From NCBI GenBank assembly GCA_904418825.1, contig CAJFPU010000003.1, positions 1-46,191 of the forward strand: 46,191 nucleotides of DNA. Reading direction: 5' to 3'. The notes under the pieces were generated by a model. It did no database searches. It was not told the DNA's origin and saw nothing but the letters and a program-made list of their open reading frames with translations. Origin of the DNA: an uncultured Romboutsia sp. GTDB lineage: Bacteria > Bacillota > Clostridia > Peptostreptococcales > Peptostreptococcaceae. The translations under genes and the position numbers were made by a program. How positions within the stretch are numbered: position 1 is the stretch's first letter; each line of letters opens with the position of its first letter. Shown piece by piece: positions 27,778-37,383 of this stretch.

Positions 27778-28042
27778 ATTTTTGTAACTCCTCAAGTAGA
27801 TTTTCATATACCTCGTTAGGTACTTCTATTTTGAATGCTCTATTTAAGGCTTTAGACTTTATTGCCTTTTTTAAGCACTCGGCATCTTTACATATATATG
27901 CACCTCTACCGTTTGCTTTTCCTGTTGGGTCTAAAAATATTTGACTTTCTTTATTTTTAACTATTCTCATTAACCCTTTTTTAGAGTCTCTTTCTTGACA
28001 AGCTATACACTTTCTTTGAGGTACCTTTTTAATCTTTTGCAA
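27767..28042 (-). CDS. rnpM: YlxR family RNA-binding protein (RnpM)
   Basis: YlxR proteins bind RNA; the Bacillus protein was recently linked to control of RNase P and named RnpM. The family start PQRKCIACQERDSKKGLMRIV and the segment PTGKANGRGAYICKD are present. It has 91 residues. It overlaps the start of ylxQ by 11 bases and follows nusA by 13, in the rimP-nusA-ylxR-ylxQ-infB operon. Confidence 0.92.
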   Translation of the reverse strand: MQKIKKVPQRKCIACQERDSKKGLMRIVKNKESQIFLDPTGKANGRGAYICKDAECLKKAIKSKALNRAFKIEVPNEVYENLLEELQKYED

Positions 28043-28055
28043 AGGTCATCCCTCC

Positions 28056-29108
28056 TTATTCTTGATCTTGTTTTGCTTGTGATTCGCTTTTTATATCTAT
28101 CTTCCAATTAGTAAGTTTGGCTGCAAGTCTTGCATTTTGTCCTTCTTTACCTATTGCAAGTGATAATTGATAGTCTGGAACTACTACTAAAGCAGATTTT
28201 TCTTCTTCATTAACTTCTACTTTTTCAACCTTTGATGGACTTAATGATGCAGATATATATTCAGCTGGATCGTCGCTATACTTAATTATATCTATTTTTT
28301 CATCTCCAAGTTCATCAACTATATTTTTAACTCTTGAACCTTTAGGACCAACACAAGCTCCTATTGGATCTATTTTTTCATCTATTGATTTTACTGCCAT
28401 CTTAGTTCTTGAACCTGCTTCTCTTGATACAGATTTTATTTGAACTATACCTTCAAATATTTCAGGAACTTCAAATTCAAATAATCTCTTAACTAATCCT
28501 GGATGACTTCTAGATACTACTATTTGTGGTCCTTTATTAGTTTTCTTTACTTCTAGTATATATACCTTTATTTTTTGTCCTGCTTGATAATGCTCTCCTG
28601 GTATTTGCTCAGCTTGAGTCATTATAGCTTCTATTCTACCTAAATTTACATATACTATATTTTTATTTACTCTAGCTACTTCTCCTGTAACTATTTCATT
28701 TTCTTTATCCATAAACTCATTATATACTATTTCTCTTTCAGCTTCTCTTATCCTTTGAACAACAACTTGCTTTGCAGTTTGAGCTGCTATTCTTCCGAAA
28801 TCCTTAGGAGTTACTTCATTTTCTATTATATCTCCTAACTCATAGTTTGGACTTATTTCTCTTGCATCTTTTAGTTCAATTTCAAGGAAAGTATCATATA
28901 AGTCAGATTCATCAACTACTACTCTTTGAGAGAATACTCTAACATCTCCTCTTTCTCTATCAATTTCAACTCTAACATTTTGTGCTGATCCAAAGTTTTT
29001 CTTATATGCTGTTAAAAGAGCTTGTTCTATAGTATCTATAAGTACTTCTTTATCTATCCCTCTGTCTTTTTCTAATTCATCTAATGCTTCCATAAATTCA
29101 TGATTCAT
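28056..29108 (-). CDS. nusA: Transcription termination/antitermination protein NusA
   Basis: NusA binds RNA polymerase and influences pausing, termination and antitermination. An N-terminal RNAP-binding domain (1-125), an S1 domain (about 130-200, GEVARVNKNIVYVNLGRIEA) and two KH domains (DPIGACVGPKGSRVKNI; SLAIGKEGQNARLAA) are visible. The C-terminal acidic repeats of E. coli NusA are missing, as usual in Firmicutes. GGAGG precedes the ATG. Confidence 0.97.
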   Translation of the reverse strand: MNHEFMEALDELEKDRGIDKEVLIDTIEQALLTAYKKNFGSAQNVRVEIDRERGDVRVFSQRVVVDESDLYDTFLEIELKDAREISPNYELGDIIENEVTPKDFGRIAAQTAKQVVVQRIREAEREIVYNEFMDKENEIVTGEVARVNKNIVYVNLGRIEAIMTQAEQIPGEHYQAGQKIKVYILEVKKTNKGPQIVVSRSHPGLVKRLFEFEVPEIFEGIVQIKSVSREAGSRTKMAVKSIDEKIDPIGACVGPKGSRVKNIVDELGDEKIDIIKYSDDPAEYISASLSPSKVEKVEVNEEEKSALVVVPDYQLSLAIGKEGQNARLAAKLTNWKIDIKSESQAKQDQE

Positions 29109-29137
29109 TGCTATTATTCCTCCATAATTATCTTTAA

Positions 29138-29599
29138 CTAAAACTTTATTGCAAGTCTTATAAGTGCAACTTCTTTTCTTGTAAAATCTACTTCTTCGCC
29201 ATCTATTATAACTTTTATATTATTATCTTCAGTTAATCCAACTAGTTCTCCTTCAAATTGTTTAGAACCATTCATTGGTTTGTATAACTTTATTTCAACA
29301 TCTCTACCTTTGTATCTTTCAAAGTCTTTATCTTTTTTAAGTGGTCTATCAAGTCCTGGTGAAGATACTTCTAAGAAATAATTATCTTTTATAGGATCTT
29401 TTTGATCTAGTATTTCACTTAATTCTCTACTAACTAATTCACAGTCACTTAAAGATATACCACCCTCTTTATCAAGATAAACTCTTAAGTAATATTCTCC
29501 AGCTTCTTTAACATATTCTATATCTACTATTTCAAAGTTTTTAGAATCAACTATAGGTTGAACTATTTCTTCTATTGTAGCTTCTATACTTTTTCTCAT
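29138..29599 (-). CDS. rimP: Ribosome maturation factor RimP
   Basis: RimP assists 30S subunit assembly. The 153-residue protein has the typical start (IEEIVQPIVDSKNFEIVDIEY) and the signature LEVSSPGLDRPLKKDKDFERYKG split over two adjoining segments. AGGAGGG stands before the ATG. It heads the long nusA-infB operon, behind a promoter and a leader hairpin. Confidence 0.95.
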   Translation of the reverse strand: MRKSIEATIEEIVQPIVDSKNFEIVDIEYVKEAGEYYLRVYLDKEGGISLSDCELVSRELSEILDQKDPIKDNYFLEVSSPGLDRPLKKDKDFERYKGRDVEIKLYKPMNGSKQFEGELVGLTEDNNIKVIIDGEEVDFTRKEVALIRLAIKF

Positions 29600-29640
29600 T
29601 TGTGTTTCCCTCCTATTCAGTTGTAAAATTTTTAAAACAA

Positions 29641-29667
29641 AAGAGTGAGCACTGTTGTCCCACTCTT
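29641..29667 (-). terminator. Terminator-like hairpin in the rimP leader
   Basis: AAGAGTG (29641-29647) and CACTCTT (29661-29667) pair perfectly, and U-rich TTTGTTTT follows on the minus strand. It lies downstream of polC and also downstream of the rimP promoter (29699-29727), so it may end polC, attenuate the rimP operon, or both. Confidence 0.75.
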
Positions 29668-29698
29668 AGTTTCTGCAATATATACTATTTTATATACT

Positions 29699-29727
29699 AT
29701 AATAACATATATTAGTTTTTGTTGCAA
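29699..29727 (-). promoter_or_regulatory. Promoter of the rimP-nusA-infB operon
   Basis: Minus-strand TTGCAA (29722-29727), a 17-nt spacer and TATTAT (29699-29704). Transcription would begin near 29692, making a leader of about 93 nt that includes the terminator-like hairpin. Confidence 0.6.
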
Positions 29728-29793
29728 ATTTTAATTAAATCTAAATAAATTAATCATTATTTTTACTTATATTTTTATTTAATATATTTTTTA

Positions 29794-32700
29794 TTAAAAT
29801 AATGATAATTGATTTTCATCACTCATATTATTAAGTGAACCATGATTAGTAAGTGTTTCGATAACTGTTTTTGAAATTTTAGTTCTCTTTCTAAGTTCTT
29901 CTTTAGATATAAACTCTCCATTTTCTCTTTCTTTTTGAATATTTATAGCAGCATTTTCTCCAACCCCTTGAAGAGCTATCATAGGAGGAAGTAACAATTT
30001 TTCTCCTACTACCTTAAATTTACTTGCATCTGACTTATATATATCAACAGGAAGTATTTTTATACCCCTTGCATACATTTCAAGTGCAACTTCAAGTACT
30101 GTTAACATATTCTTTTCTTTTGCTGTTGCATCATTTCCTAAACTTTCTATCTCTTGTATTCTAGTTTTAATAGCTTCAATACCTTTAACAATTAAGTCTG
30201 CATCAAAATCTTCTGCTTTTGTAGTAAAATAAGTTGCATAAAATGCTTCTGGATAATGTACTTTACAATAAGCAAGTCTAAATGACATCATAACATAAGC
30301 TACAGCATGAGCTTTTGGGAACATGTACTTTATTTTTTGACATGATCCTATATACCACTCTGGAACATCATTTTCATGCATTTCTTCTATATGTTCAGGC
30401 TTTAATCCTTTACCTTTTCTTACATTTTCCATTATTGTAAAGGCATTCTTTGGCTTTAATCCTTTAAATATAAGATAGTTCATTATATCATCACGAGTAG
30501 ATATAACTTCCTCTATGCTAACTATATCGTCTCTAACTAGATCTTGAGCATTATTTAGCCAAACATCAGTCCCATGGGAAAGTCCAGATATACGAACTAA
30601 TGCATCAAAAGTTGTCGGCTTTGTATCAAGTAGCATTTGTCTAACGAATTTTGTCCCAAATTCTGGTATTGCAAGAGATCCTATAGGACAGTTTATTTCT
30701 TCAGGCGTTACTCCTAATGCCTTAGTTGATGTAAATAAAGACATTGTTTCTGGATCATCTAAAGGAATTTCTGTTGCAACTATTCCCGTTATATCTTCTA
30801 GCATTCTTATCATAGTCGGAGCATCGTGCCCAAGTATATCAAGTTTTAATATACGTCCACTTATAGAATGATAGTCAAAGTGTGTTGTTATAACTCCACA
30901 ACTTGTATCATTTGCAGGATATTGTATTGGTGTAAAGTCATAAACATCTTTATAATGAGGAATAACCATTACTCCACCTGGATGCTGTCCTGATGTTCTC
31001 TTTACTCCTGTACATCCATTAGATAATCTTAAGACTTCAGCATTTGGAACGTGTATATTATTTTCTTCTACATATTTTTTAGCATATCCAAATGCTGTTT
31101 TTTCTGCTACTGTACCTATTGTTCCTGCTCTATAAACATAACCTTCACCGAATAATTCTTCTGTATATTTGTGTATTACAGGTTGATAATCTCCAGAGAA
31201 ATTAAGATCTATATCTGGTTCTTTATCACCTTCAAAACCAAGAAAAGTCTCAAATGGTATATCATGCCCTTCTTTTCTAAGTGGTTTTCCGCACTTAGGA
31301 CAATCTTTATTAGGTAAATCTACCCCCGAACCATACTCTCCTATTTCAAAGAAATGAGAATATTTACATTCTGGATTATCACATATATAATGAGCTGGTA
31401 ATGGATTAACTTCTGTTATATCACTCATTGTAGCTGCAAATGATGAACCTACAGATCCTCTTGATCCAACTAAATATCCATCACTTAATGATTTTGTAAC
31501 AAGTTTTTGAGCTATTATATACATAACTGCATATCCATTACCTATGATAGAATTTAACTCTCTATCAAGTCTAGCCTTAACAACTTCTGGAACTGGATCT
31601 CCATAAATTCTTTTTGCTTTTGCATAGCACATTTCTCTAAGCTCAACATCAGATCCTTCTATTACTGGAGGATAAGTATCATCTGGTATTGGTTTTATAA
31701 CTTCAACCATATCAGCTATTTTATTAGTATTGGTTACAACAACTTCATATGCCAGTTCTTCACCTAGATATTTAAATTCCTCTAGCATTTCATCTGTTGT
31801 TCTAAAATGAAGATAAGTTTCTTCTTCATCAACTTTAAACCCTTGAGAATATTTTAGAATTTTTCTTAAAACTGCTTCATGCTTTTCTAAAAAATGAACA
31901 TCTCCTGTTGCTACCGGGATTTTTCCAAATTTAATTGCAGTTTCAATAAGTTTTCTATTTAAGTCCCTTAATTCTTCTTCATCTTGAACTTCACCTTTAT
32001 CAATCATAAATCTATTGTTATCAATAGGCATTACTTCTATATAATCATATAAATCTATTATTTTAGCCATTTCTTCATCATTTACATTTTTCTTAACAGC
32101 CTTAAATACTTGTCCTGCTTCACAAGCTGAACCAATTATAATACCTTCTTTATATTTTTCTAGAACACTTTTTAATATTCTAGGCGCTCTATAAAAATGA
32201 TTAACATGAGCATCTGATATTATTTTATATAAATTTTTAAGACCTGTATAATTTTTAGCTATTAAAGTTATATGGCTAGTTCCTAACTTTGTATAATCAA
32301 CCTTACCTAAAACTTCATTTACTTGTTGTAGTGTTTTAGCTCCTTTTTTATCTAACATTTCTAAGAATTTTATAAATATATGAGCTGTAGCCTGTGCATC
32401 ATCAACAGCTCTATGATGATTTAAAAGAGGTACACCTAGTGCTTTTGCTACTACATTTAATCTATGCCTCTTTAATTCTGGAAGTAAAACTCTAGCCAAT
32501 GTTAATGTATCTATACTTTTATTTTTAAACTCTATATTTTGTTGTCTACACTTTTCAGATATAAAACTCATATCAAATTCCGCATTATGAGCAACTAATA
32601 CACTATCTCCAATAAATTCTATAAACTTAGGTAAAACCTCTTCTATAGTAGGCTTATCTTTAACCATATCATTAGTTATTCCTGTTAACTCTTGTATCTT

Positions 32701-34092
32701 GTAAGATATATCCTTTTGTGGATTTATTAACTCACTAAATTTATCTACAACTTTAAAATTTTCAATTTTTACAGCACCTATTTCAGTTATTTTATCATTT
32801 GTATTTGAAAAACCAGTTGTTTCTATATCAAATACTACAAATGTTTGTGAAAGTTCTTTATTATTAGCATCTTGTACTATATCTTCTGAATCTTCAACTA
32901 AATATCCTTCTACACCATAAAGTATTTTTATATCTTTACCTTTAGCAGCTCCCATTGCCTCTGGAAATGCTTGAACAACTCCATGATCGGTTATTGCAAT
33001 TGCCTTATGCCCCCATTTAGCAGCTTGTTGTATTAATTTTTTTGTTGAGGTTACTGCATCCATAGATGACATTTGAGTATGTGCATGAAGTTCTACTCTT
33101 TTTACTTCACTTTTATCTATCCTCTCTGGCTTTTCTTCAATTCTTATACCACTTATGGTCATTGTAAGTTCTCTTTGGTAGATATCATACATTGTATCTC
33201 CCTTTATTTTTACATAAGCTCCTTTAGATATCTTACCTAGTACACTATCTTTATTAGTATCATTTAAAAATAATTTACAACTTATAGAACTTGTAAAGTC
33301 AGTTATAGATACTATTAAAAGTATCTTCCCATTTCTAAGTTCCTTGGTATCTATATCAAATATTTCACCTACTATACTTACAGTTGCAGAATTATTATTT
33401 AAATCACATATTTTTTCAATCATAGCATTTACATTTTCACCATATATTAATTTGTCATCGTATTCTGGTTTTATAACATAAGCTGCTTCTTCATCATTTG
33501 ATTTTTCTTCCTTAGAATTAATTTCTAATTCTCTAATTTTTTCTTCTACTATCCTTTCACTTTTTCTAATTATACGTTTAACATCCACTTCTTCATCTAT
33601 TGCTTTTTCTATAGTTATATTAATATCTATTCCAAGTTCTTCATTTAACCTAGACTTAAGTATATAAGCTATATTTAGCTTCATCAATCTATCATAAAAA
33701 AGTCCTTTTGGAAGTTTTATCTTTAAATTATCTTCTATACATAGATACTCTATTTGTTTGTACCATCCTGAAATAGATGGACATAGCGCCTTAAATATAT
33801 AAATAATATTTATCCAATACATTTTTATTATGTCTTTATTTTCTTTTTTATCAAGTCCAGTATATGAAATTTTAATTTTTATATCTTTAAAATATGAAAG
33901 CTTTAATTTTAACTCTTCTTTTAAACTATCTAAAATGTCATATGATATTATAGATTTTGAAGTCAAATGAAAGTATACTATTTTATCTTCTCTGAAATAA
34001 ACTACTTTAGACACATATACATCTTTCAATTGTTTATTTAATATATTATTATTTATTTCTAGTCTATCTAAATAATCTTTTACACTCTCCAA
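29794..34092 (-). CDS. polC: DNA polymerase III PolC-type alpha subunit
   Basis: PolC is the main replicative DNA polymerase of low-GC Gram-positive bacteria. Visible in order are an N-terminal region, an OB fold (SATVSIVGEIFDID), a PHP domain (VELHAHTQMSSMDAVTS) interrupted by a DEDDh 3'-5' exonuclease (VVFDIETTGFSNTNDK), a zinc knuckle (CDNPECKYSHF and CPKCGKPL), and the polymerase core with PDIDLNFSGDY carrying the catalytic Asp pair. The 1432 residues match the family. The start is TTG with AAGGAAGTG upstream. It is a single-gene unit with an extended -10 promoter upstream. Confidence 0.98.
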   Translation of the reverse strand: MESVKDYLDRLEINNNILNKQLKDVYVSKVVYFREDKIVYFHLTSKSIISYDILDSLKEELKLKLSYFKDIKIKISYTGLDKKENKDIIKMYWINIIYIFKALCPSISGWYKQIEYLCIEDNLKIKLPKGLFYDRLMKLNIAYILKSRLNEELGIDINITIEKAIDEEVDVKRIIRKSERIVEEKIRELEINSKEEKSNDEEAAYVIKPEYDDKLIYGENVNAMIEKICDLNNNSATVSIVGEIFDIDTKELRNGKILLIVSITDFTSSISCKLFLNDTNKDSVLGKISKGAYVKIKGDTMYDIYQRELTMTISGIRIEEKPERIDKSEVKRVELHAHTQMSSMDAVTSTKKLIQQAAKWGHKAIAITDHGVVQAFPEAMGAAKGKDIKILYGVEGYLVEDSEDIVQDANNKELSQTFVVFDIETTGFSNTNDKITEIGAVKIENFKVVDKFSELINPQKDISYKIQELTGITNDMVKDKPTIEEVLPKFIEFIGDSVLVAHNAEFDMSFISEKCRQQNIEFKNKSIDTLTLARVLLPELKRHRLNVVAKALGVPLLNHHRAVDDAQATAHIFIKFLEMLDKKGAKTLQQVNEVLGKVDYTKLGTSHITLIAKNYTGLKNLYKIISDAHVNHFYRAPRILKSVLEKYKEGIIIGSACEAGQVFKAVKKNVNDEEMAKIIDLYDYIEVMPIDNNRFMIDKGEVQDEEELRDLNRKLIETAIKFGKIPVATGDVHFLEKHEAVLRKILKYSQGFKVDEEETYLHFRTTDEMLEEFKYLGEELAYEVVVTNTNKIADMVEVIKPIPDDTYPPVIEGSDVELREMCYAKAKRIYGDPVPEVVKARLDRELNSIIGNGYAVMYIIAQKLVTKSLSDGYLVGSRGSVGSSFAATMSDITEVNPLPAHYICDNPECKYSHFFEIGEYGSGVDLPNKDCPKCGKPLRKEGHDIPFETFLGFEGDKEPDIDLNFSGDYQPVIHKYTEELFGEGYVYRAGTIGTVAEKTAFGYAKKYVEENNIHVPNAEVLRLSNGCTGVKRTSGQHPGGVMVIPHYKDVYDFTPIQYPANDTSCGVITTHFDYHSISGRILKLDILGHDAPTMIRMLEDITGIVATEIPLDDPETMSLFTSTKALGVTPEEINCPIGSLAIPEFGTKFVRQMLLDTKPTTFDALVRISGLSHGTDVWLNNAQDLVRDDIVSIEEVISTRDDIMNYLIFKGLKPKNAFTIMENVRKGKGLKPEHIEEMHENDVPEWYIGSCQKIKYMFPKAHAVAYVMMSFRLAYCKVHYPEAFYATYFTTKAEDFDADLIVKGIEAIKTRIQEIESLGNDATAKEKNMLTVLEVALEMYARGIKILPVDIYKSDASKFKVVGEKLLLPPMIALQGVGENAAINIQKERENGEFISKEELRKRTKISKTVIETLTNHGSLNNMSDENQLSLF

Positions 34093-34126
34093 AGTATCAC
34101 TTCCTTTTACTATTCTTAAAGTAAAT

Positions 34127-34135
34127 ATTATATCA
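34127..34135 (-). promoter_or_regulatory. Extended -10 promoter of polC
   Basis: On the minus strand TGATATAAT combines a perfect -10 (34127-34132) with the TGN extension; no good -35 is seen. It lies about 35 nt before the polC TTG start. Confidence 0.45.
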
Positions 34136-34356
34136 CAGGTTAATTACTCTTATTAAATTTTTTATATATTAAGAAATTATAAAATATGTATTATATTTAT
34201 AATTATAACTTAATAATCACAATTTAATTTTATAACATATTTTAATTAATATATATTATATGTACTATAATTACTTGATTTTTTAATTGGATTAGCTACA
34301 AATTCTAAACATTTTAATATTATATTACAAAGACAAAAATGTGAGGCGGTGTTAAT

Positions 34357-35031
34357 ATGTCCTGTGTCCCAGAAGTAGATTTTAATAAAATAATATATTG
34401 TTATAATGATTTAGGTGAAAAAAAATTACTAAAAAAATCTTTATCTGCACTTAATATAAATAAAAGAATTTTTCTATTTTACGCTAAAAATAGCCACATA
34501 CCTATATGTGCTCTACCTAAATTTAGACTTGTATTATCTTCTAGAAGTGGTTTTTTATCATTTTGTTATAATTTTTTTCACTTTATGGGTTGTTATAGTT
34601 ATCCTATACCCGTATCTAAAACAAATATAGAATCAATTGCAAAATTTGTCTTATCTCATGAAATTGGTCATATTTTAGATCCAGATGTTTACACCTCAAA
34701 AGAAGAGTATACAGATATATTATCTAGTATTGTTGATAAGTTAATTGAATATAATATAGACATTGAAAAATCTGATTTCTATAAAAAAAATCTTCCTTCT
34801 GATTTAGAAGAATGTGTTATCTTATTAAAAAGAAATTTAATTTCTAGAGAAGCTAAAGCTTGGGATATAGCAAAAAATATTGTTGTATTTAATAATCAAG
34901 AAGATATGTACTTATTTGAGAGAATTAGAGAGTATGCACTTGCTACTTATAACTTCGGAAACTTAAAAAATATTGTAAAAGAACATAATATAGAAAATAT
35001 TTTAAAATATAGAAAATATTTTATAAATTAA
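34357..35031 (+). CDS. Zincin-like metallopeptidase of unknown role (HEIGH motif)
   Basis: I do not recognise the exact family. The 224-residue protein has a HExxH zinc motif, SHEIGHILDP (His101, Glu102, His105), and a likely third-ligand helix SREAKAWDIAKNIV (Glu165), the layout of gluzincins of the ImmA/IrrE type. There is no signal peptide or clear membrane segment, and no helix-turn-helix is seen. Residues 60-85 are rich in Phe, Cys and Tyr. GAGGCGGTG precedes the ATG. It stands alone on the plus strand, divergent from polC, and ends with a strong bidirectional terminator. No partner repressor gene, as expected for ImmA, is adjacent. Confidence 0.65.
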   Translation: MSCVPEVDFNKIIYCYNDLGEKKLLKKSLSALNINKRIFLFYAKNSHIPICALPKFRLVLSSRSGFLSFCYNFFHFMGCYSYPIPVSKTNIESIAKFVLSHEIGHILDPDVYTSKEEYTDILSSIVDKLIEYNIDIEKSDFYKKNLPSDLEECVILLKRNLISREAKAWDIAKNIVVFNNQEDMYLFERIREYALATYNFGNLKNIVKEHNIENILKYRKYFIN

Positions 35032-35043
35032 TATAGTTTATAT

Positions 35044-35085
35044 AAAAAGCTAAGTAATATGATTATTTGTATTACTTAGCTTTTT
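35044..35085. terminator. Bidirectional terminator between the zincin and glucosaminidase genes
   Basis: AAAAAGCTAAGTAAT (35044-35058) and ATTACTTAGCTTTTT (35071-35085) pair perfectly, giving U runs in both directions for two convergent genes. Confidence 0.9.
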
Positions 35086-35135
35086 ACTATAATAAAATTC
35101 ACTTAAATATACTTATGTAATTATATAAATAATTT

Positions 35136-37133
35136 TTATTTATAATTAGGTACTTCAAAATTTAAATTACTTGCTGTATCATACATACTTACTAATTTAT
35201 ACATTATACCTGATATTCCATTAGCCCAATTTACATCTGTTGCATATTGATGGAATGAATACTCATAATTAAATTTCATTTTATATATAGTATTTTGATT
35301 ATATTTTGAACTTTTTATATAGTTATCTCTTATCCATTTAGCCGATCCATCTATAGTCTTTTCAATACTTGTCCACCCATTAGAATATGATGCTTCCGCT
35401 CCTGAAACATTTGCACTCTTATCTATAGCACCAATTCCAAAGAAATTATATACAGTAACTGGCTGAGGTAGAGTATTACCTTTATAGCTAGTTATAGTTT
35501 GACCTTGAGCAAGTACTGACTTTCCATAACCAGTTTCCCACATAGCATGAGAAACTAAATATATTAAATCTATATCATACTTTTTTGCAGCATCTATAAA
35601 TGTTTTACCTTGATTGTAAAATACTGTATTTTTTCCATTTACTTTTGGTAATGAATTTAGATATGAATTTAATTCACTTTCACTTACCCCACCTTTGTAT
35701 GTATCTAATCTTAAAAATTGCATCATACCTCTATTACTACTTGTAAAATTCCCTGGATTTAAATAATATTCTAAATCAGATTTACTAGCAGGTGAAAAAG
35801 CTCTACTTTGTGCCATAACATAAGTCGTTGATTCTTCACTGCTTCTTGATATACTTGATGATATGACATTACCACCTTCTAATGCTTTTTTATACTGAAC
35901 ATCTACATGATCTTTAAGTGTATAATTTAAAGCTTTATAATTTATAATTGCTCCATTTACATTTTCTACACTATCTCCGCCAACTACAGGTGGTACTTGT
36001 TCACTACTAGTTATCTTATCTAAATACATAGTTGCTACATATGCAGTTGTATTATTATAATTTATTTTTGACCATCCTGCACTTTCCGATATTACTTCTA
36101 CATTACTTCCTTTGTTTAACTTTCCTATTGACGAATAACTTGTTGATGGCCCTTTTCTTACATTTAATCCATTTGTATTTACTACTTTTATTTCTTTATA
36201 TTGCTCTGTACTATCTTCTGTATTCGTAGTTTTTTTGTCTAAATACATAGTTGCTACATATGCAGTTGTATTATTATAATTTATTTTTGACCATCCTGCA
36301 CTTTCTGATATTACTTCTACATTACTTCCTTTGTTTAACTTTCCTATTGACGAATAACTTGTTGATGGTCCTTTTCTTACATTTAATCCATTTGTATTTA
36401 CTACTTTTATTTCCTTATACTGCTCTGTACTATCTTCTGGTTTTGTATCTGACGTATTAGTCGATACTGTTTTTAAATATCCGCTAGATACATATGCAAT
36501 TTTATTATTATAATTTATCTTTGACCATCCTGCACTTTCTGATATTACCTGAACTTTCGTTCCTTTATTCAACTTTCCTATTGATGAATAACTTGTTGAC
36601 GGTCCCGTTCTTACATTTAATCCATCTGTATTTACTTCCTTTATTATGTAATTTGTATTAGTTTTATCTATGTATTGACTTGCAACATATCCTAATCTTG
36701 AGTCATACCTTACCTTTGACCATCCTGCACTTTCTGATATTACTTCTACTTTTTCACCTTTATTTAAAACTTTTATTATACTATAACTTGTCCCAGCACC
36801 AGTTCTAAATTTAAGCCCATCTGTATTTACTATTGCTATATTTTCTGATGTATTAGTATTATTGTTTGTATCATTATTTGATATTGATATATATGAAGAC
36901 GATGCCCATCCTTGCTTTCCTGATGCAGTCTCTATTTTATACCATCCATTAGATGATTGTAATATGTTAACTTTATCATTTTTCTTTACAGTAGTTACTA
37001 TTTTATAACTTGTACTTGGTCCACTTCTTACATTTAGAGAAGATGCTGTAACTGTACCTATATTTGATGCATATGCATTATTAGCTGCCATAGGTATCAT
37101 CGCCAATGTTGCTAACGCTACCTTACTTTTCAT
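35136..37133 (-). CDS. Secreted SH3b-repeat glucosaminidase (peptidoglycan hydrolase)
   Basis: This is an autolysin-type enzyme of 665 residues. A signal peptide covers residues 1-22 (cleavage near NAYAS). Five bacterial SH3 repeats follow (about 23-375), each with the core LNVRxGPSTSYxxI and GWxKI. A linker leads to a C-terminal glucosaminidase domain with the likely catalytic Glu533 in HAMWETGYG and the segment YNFFGIGA. It should cut the glycan strand of peptidoglycan outside the cell. SH3 repeats 4 and 5 are almost identical in DNA, showing a recent duplication. It is a single-gene unit with its own promoter and the terminator at 35044-35085. Confidence 0.92.
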   Translation of the reverse strand: MKSKVALATLAMIPMAANNAYASNIGTVTASSLNVRSGPSTSYKIVTTVKKNDKVNILQSSNGWYKIETASGKQGWASSSYISISNNDTNNNTNTSENIAIVNTDGLKFRTGAGTSYSIIKVLNKGEKVEVISESAGWSKVRYDSRLGYVASQYIDKTNTNYIIKEVNTDGLNVRTGPSTSYSSIGKLNKGTKVQVISESAGWSKINYNNKIAYVSSGYLKTVSTNTSDTKPEDSTEQYKEIKVVNTNGLNVRKGPSTSYSSIGKLNKGSNVEVISESAGWSKINYNNTTAYVATMYLDKKTTNTEDSTEQYKEIKVVNTNGLNVRKGPSTSYSSIGKLNKGSNVEVISESAGWSKINYNNTTAYVATMYLDKITSSEQVPPVVGGDSVENVNGAIINYKALNYTLKDHVDVQYKKALEGGNVISSSISRSSEESTTYVMAQSRAFSPASKSDLEYYLNPGNFTSSNRGMMQFLRLDTYKGGVSESELNSYLNSLPKVNGKNTVFYNQGKTFIDAAKKYDIDLIYLVSHAMWETGYGKSVLAQGQTITSYKGNTLPQPVTVYNFFGIGAIDKSANVSGAEASYSNGWTSIEKTIDGSAKWIRDNYIKSSKYNQNTIYKMKFNYEYSFHQYATDVNWANGISGIMYKLVSMYDTASNLNFEVPNYK
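36022..36459 (-). repeat. 219-bp tandem duplication of an SH3b repeat
   Basis: The block beginning at 36022 recurs at 36241 with only scattered single-base changes, for example CCGATATT/CTGATATT. The period of 219 bp equals 73 codons, one SH3b unit with its linker, so the reading frame is kept. Near identity, including silent sites, points to a recent event or ongoing gene conversion. Confidence 0.9.
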
Positions 37134-37170
37134 ACCTATTTCTCCTTTACAATTTTTTACATATATTTTA

Positions 37171-37199
37171 ATTATAAAATATACATTTTATTTAGTAAA
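37171..37199 (-). promoter_or_regulatory. Promoter of the glucosaminidase gene
   Basis: Minus-strand TTTACT (37194-37199), a 17-nt spacer and TATAAT (37171-37176) lie about 40 nt before the start. The -10 is perfect and the -35 weak. Confidence 0.45.
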
Positions 37200-37225
37200 G
37201 CAACTTATATAAAAGTTCTATTTAT

Positions 37226-37264
37226 ATATACATATCTTGAGTATTTAATTTAAGATATGTATAT
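37226..37264. repeat. 13-bp inverted repeat upstream of the glucosaminidase gene
   Basis: ATATACATATCTT (37226-37238) and AAGATATGTATAT (37252-37264) are exact reverse complements around a 13-base loop. It lies upstream of the promoter and lacks a U tract, so it could be an operator or a processed RNA hairpin. Confidence 0.6.
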
Positions 37265-37350
37265 TATTAAACAAGTAAATATATATAATAATTTTTTATA
37301 TTAAGTTTTCTACATAGTATTTAAAGATTTCTTTTGAAGTATTATATATT

Positions 37351-37383
37351 AAAAAAAGCTAGGAAAAAATCCTAGCTTTTTTT
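37351..37383. terminator. Strong bidirectional terminator in a long gap
   Basis: AAAAAAAGCTAGGA (37351-37364) and TCCTAGCTTTTTTT (37370-37383) pair perfectly. It is about 325 nt downstream of the FAD oxidoreductase stop, with only AT-rich DNA between. Confidence 0.85.

Noticed and set aside
29600-29692. T-box or riboswitch in the rimP leader
   Set aside because: No T-box sequence or specifier loop and no known riboswitch core is present; only one terminator-like hairpin is seen.
36032-36460. Open frames on the plus strand across the SH3b repeats
   Set aside because: They mirror the repeated coding sequence of the glucosaminidase, have no Shine-Dalgarno, and give low-complexity Leu/Tyr-rich proteins.
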